Assembly (NCBI GenBank): GCA_036397035.1
Contig: DASWJS010000005.1
Location: 1 to 61,715 of the forward strand
Direction: 5' to 3'
From: DASWJS01 sp036397035
Lineage (GTDB): Bacteria; Actinomycetota; AC-67
DNA length: 61,715 bases
Made by a program: the position numbers and the translations under genes. The notes beneath the pieces are model-generated. The model saw only the letters and a list, made by a program, of their open reading frames with translations, ran no database searches and was not told the origin of the DNA. This document shows, in pieces, positions 60,206 to 61,715 of this stretch (its first letter is position 1; each line of letters begins with the position of its first letter).

Positions 60206-60937
60206 CTATTGGTGGAACACGACTCCCTTTTGCAGCGCAACGAGGATCGACGCCTTCAGTTTGCTCGCGGGCGTCCCCGCATCGGTCCACCAGCCCGGGA
60301 GGACGTCGAAGGTCATGGATCCTTCGTCGATGTAGCGGTTGTTGAGATCGGTCACTTCCAGCTCGCCGCGTGAGGACGGGGTGAGCGATCGGATGAAGTC
60401 GAACACGCGGTCGTCGTACATGTAGCAACCCGTTTGGATCAAGTTCGACGCGGGATCCCGCGGCTTCTCTTGTACCCGGACGATGCGCCCGTCCCGGATC
60501 TCGGCAACGCCGAACCGCTTGGCGTCCTCGATCGCAACTTCCTTGAGCAGCACCTTGGCGCCCGTTTCCTGCCGCTCGAACGCAGCGACGAACGGCGCTA
60601 TGTCGTCCTGGAAGATGTTGTCGCCGAGGATGACGACGCATCGCTCGCCGCCTACGAGATCCTCGGCTCGGGCCAGTGCGTCCGCGATGCCGCCGCTGCC
60701 CTCCTGAACTGCATAGGACATCGTCGCCCCGAGGTCCAGCCCGTCGAACAGGCGCCGAAATTGGCCGAGCTCTTCGCCGCTGACGACGATGACGTCCTCG
60801 ATGCCCGCCCGCACGAGCGTGCGGATGGGATAGAGCACCATCGGCTCGTCGAAGACGTCCAAGAGATGCTTGTTGACGACCTTGGTCACCGGGTGGAAGC
60901 GGGTGCCCAAGCCCCCGGCAAGGACGACCCCCTTCAC
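60206..60937 (-). CDS. Sugar-phosphate nucleotidyltransferase (RmlA-like)
   Basis: 243 residues. The nucleotide loop GGLGTRFHP (8-16), VVNKHLLDVFDEPMVLYP (like the SKQLLPV...KPM block of RmlA), and metal-binding D106 in VILGDNIF. It resembles glucose-1-phosphate thymidylyltransferase but is about 45 residues shorter than standard RmlA and has VQEGSGGIADAL in place of the usual GLAQAF. It probably makes an NDP- (likely dTDP-) sugar for the locus; specificity is inferred from the neighbouring WecE-like gene. Confidence 0.85.
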   Translation of the reverse strand: MKGVVLAGGLGTRFHPVTKVVNKHLLDVFDEPMVLYPIRTLVRAGIEDVIVVSGEELGQFRRLFDGLDLGATMSYAVQEGSGGIADALARAEDLVGGERCVVILGDNIFQDDIAPFVAAFERQETGAKVLLKEVAIEDAKRFGVAEIRDGRIVRVQEKPRDPASNLIQTGCYMYDDRVFDFIRSLTPSSRGELEVTDLNNRYIDEGSMTFDVLPGWWTDAGTPASKLKASILVALQKGVVFHQ

Positions 60938-61124
60938 GACCCCGCGCCCCGGTTCGCAAAGAAGCGAGGAATGTTCATCTCATCACCTACTGGTCGGCGG
61001 GACGGCGGGACGGAACCGGGCCATGATATCGACGTAGAACGCTCGTGCGATCCTTCGCGGTTACGCGCGTCGCAGTGGTTCGGTTACCATCGAGGCCACT
61101 CGTCCCGGACAGGGGGAAGCATCA

Positions 61125-61715
61125 ATGTCGATCGAAGCCCGGCCGGATCTCGCCAAGTCCACCATCCCGTTCAACAAGCCGGCACTGGTCGGGCGCGAGA
61201 TCGAGCTGGTGTCGGAAGCCGTTCGAAGCGGCAGGATAGGATCGTCGGGACCCAACAGCCTGCGCGCCGCGGAGATCCTGCGTGACGAGGTCGGATCCGA
61301 GCGAGTCCTCCTCACGACCTCGTGCACCGACGCGCTCGAGATGGCGGCGATGATGATGGGCCTTGGGCCCGGAGACACCGTCATCCTTCCGTCGTTCACC
61401 TTCGTTTCGACCGCGCTGGCCTTCGCCCGGCAAGGCGCGAAGCTGCTCTTCGCAGACATCGACGGGGAAACGCTGGGCATCGACCCCGGCAGCGTGGAGG
61501 CGCTGCTCGGCGAAGACGTCCGGGCCGTCGTCGCGGTGCACTACGCGGGAGTCGGCTGCGACCTCGCCGGCCTGAACGGCTTGCTGCGCGGCTCGAACGT
61601 CGACCTCGTCGAGGACAATGCGCAGGGCTTGTTCGGCCGGTACAGGGGCAAGCCTCTCGGGAGCTTCGGGCGCTTCTCTGCGACGAGCTTCCACGAGACG
61701 AAGAATCTCGTGTGC
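61125..61715 (+). CDS. DegT/DnrJ/EryC1 aminotransferase, WecE/RffA-like, 3' truncated by window
   Basis: The first 197 residues of an enzyme normally about 380 long. PFNKPALVGREIELVSEAV, SCTDALEMAAMMMGLGPGD, LPSFTFVSTALAFARQGAK and VHYAGVGCDL are close to dTDP-4-amino-4,6-dideoxygalactose transaminase, and EDNAQGLFGRYRGKPLGSFG precedes PLP-lysine K193 in FHETKN. ATG at 61125 after AGGGGG. With the nucleotidyltransferase nearby it would make an aminodeoxy sugar nucleotide for surface polysaccharide. The 187-base gap upstream (60938-61124) holds the divergent promoters; a TACCAT -10-like element (61085-61090) is the only candidate seen. Confidence 0.88.
   Translation, partial: MSIEARPDLAKSTIPFNKPALVGREIELVSEAVRSGRIGSSGPNSLRAAEILRDEVGSERVLLTTSCTDALEMAAMMMGLGPGDTVILPSFTFVSTALAFARQGAKLLFADIDGETLGIDPGSVEALLGEDVRAVVAVHYAGVGCDLAGLNGLLRGSNVDLVEDNAQGLFGRYRGKPLGSFGRFSATSFHETKNLVC

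Overview
The window is one uninterrupted stretch of GC-rich bacterial chromosome. Gene content and order (guaB3 near guaA, groES under a CIRCE operator, the tsaE-tsaB-rimI-tsaD block, rplJL-rpoBC-rpsL-rpsG-fusA-tuf-S10-spc-alpha-truA-rplM-rpsI-glmM-glmS-nnr-alr), many GTG and TTG starts and dense GTGA overlaps suggest a member of the Actinomycetota, probably not one of the well-studied families. That placement is an inference from synteny and base composition. Nearly every gene is on the minus strand, so the core reads from right to left. No tRNA, rRNA, insertion sequence, prophage or CRISPR array was recognised, and no stretch over 300 bases lacks a gene.

Region by region. (1) 1-3.2 kb: UvrD/PcrA helicase, then a two-gene unit encoding a PIN-domain nuclease and a HARE-HTH protein behind what looks like a leaderless promoter. 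(2) 3.2-11.1 kb: guaA and guaB3, two purine genes often found close together, separated by four genes: a secreted lipoprotein metalloprotease overlapping guaB3, and a tightly packed response regulator - subtilase - sensor kinase operon. The subtilase ends in 26 tryptophans spaced exactly five residues apart. (3) 11.2-23.7 kb: groES with promoter and perfect CIRCE, the t6A tRNA-modification genes, a family 4 uracil-DNA glycosylase, an S58-family peptidase, an alpha/beta hydrolase, alr, nnr, glmS, glmM, rpsI and rplM. (4) 23.7-26.8 kb: a secreted matrixin-like protease, truA and an opposite-strand Fic protein. (5) 26.8-56.8 kb: the ribosomal protein, RNA polymerase and elongation factor superblock, broken only by a membrane GGDEF-EAL protein on the plus strand where infA is usually found. 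(6) 56.8-61.7 kb: a cell-surface polysaccharide locus (GT-C-like membrane protein, two methyltransferases, sugar nucleotidyltransferase, and a WecE-like aminotransferase cut by the window end), in place of the usual rplK-rplA.

The core parts supply transcription, translation, GMP synthesis, tRNA t6A modification and peptidoglycan precursors. Accessory modules sit at the joints between conserved operons: HARE-HTH/PIN, protease/two-component, matrixin, Fic, GGDEF-EAL and polysaccharide. The best candidate for an undescribed system is the response regulator - tryptophan-pentad subtilase - PAS histidine kinase operon at 4.8-8.9 kb, with the HARE-HTH/PIN pair second. Recognisable promoters were found for the HARE-HTH, groES, rplM, rpmJ, rpsL, rpoB and rplJ units, and a ribosomal L10 leader precedes rplJ.
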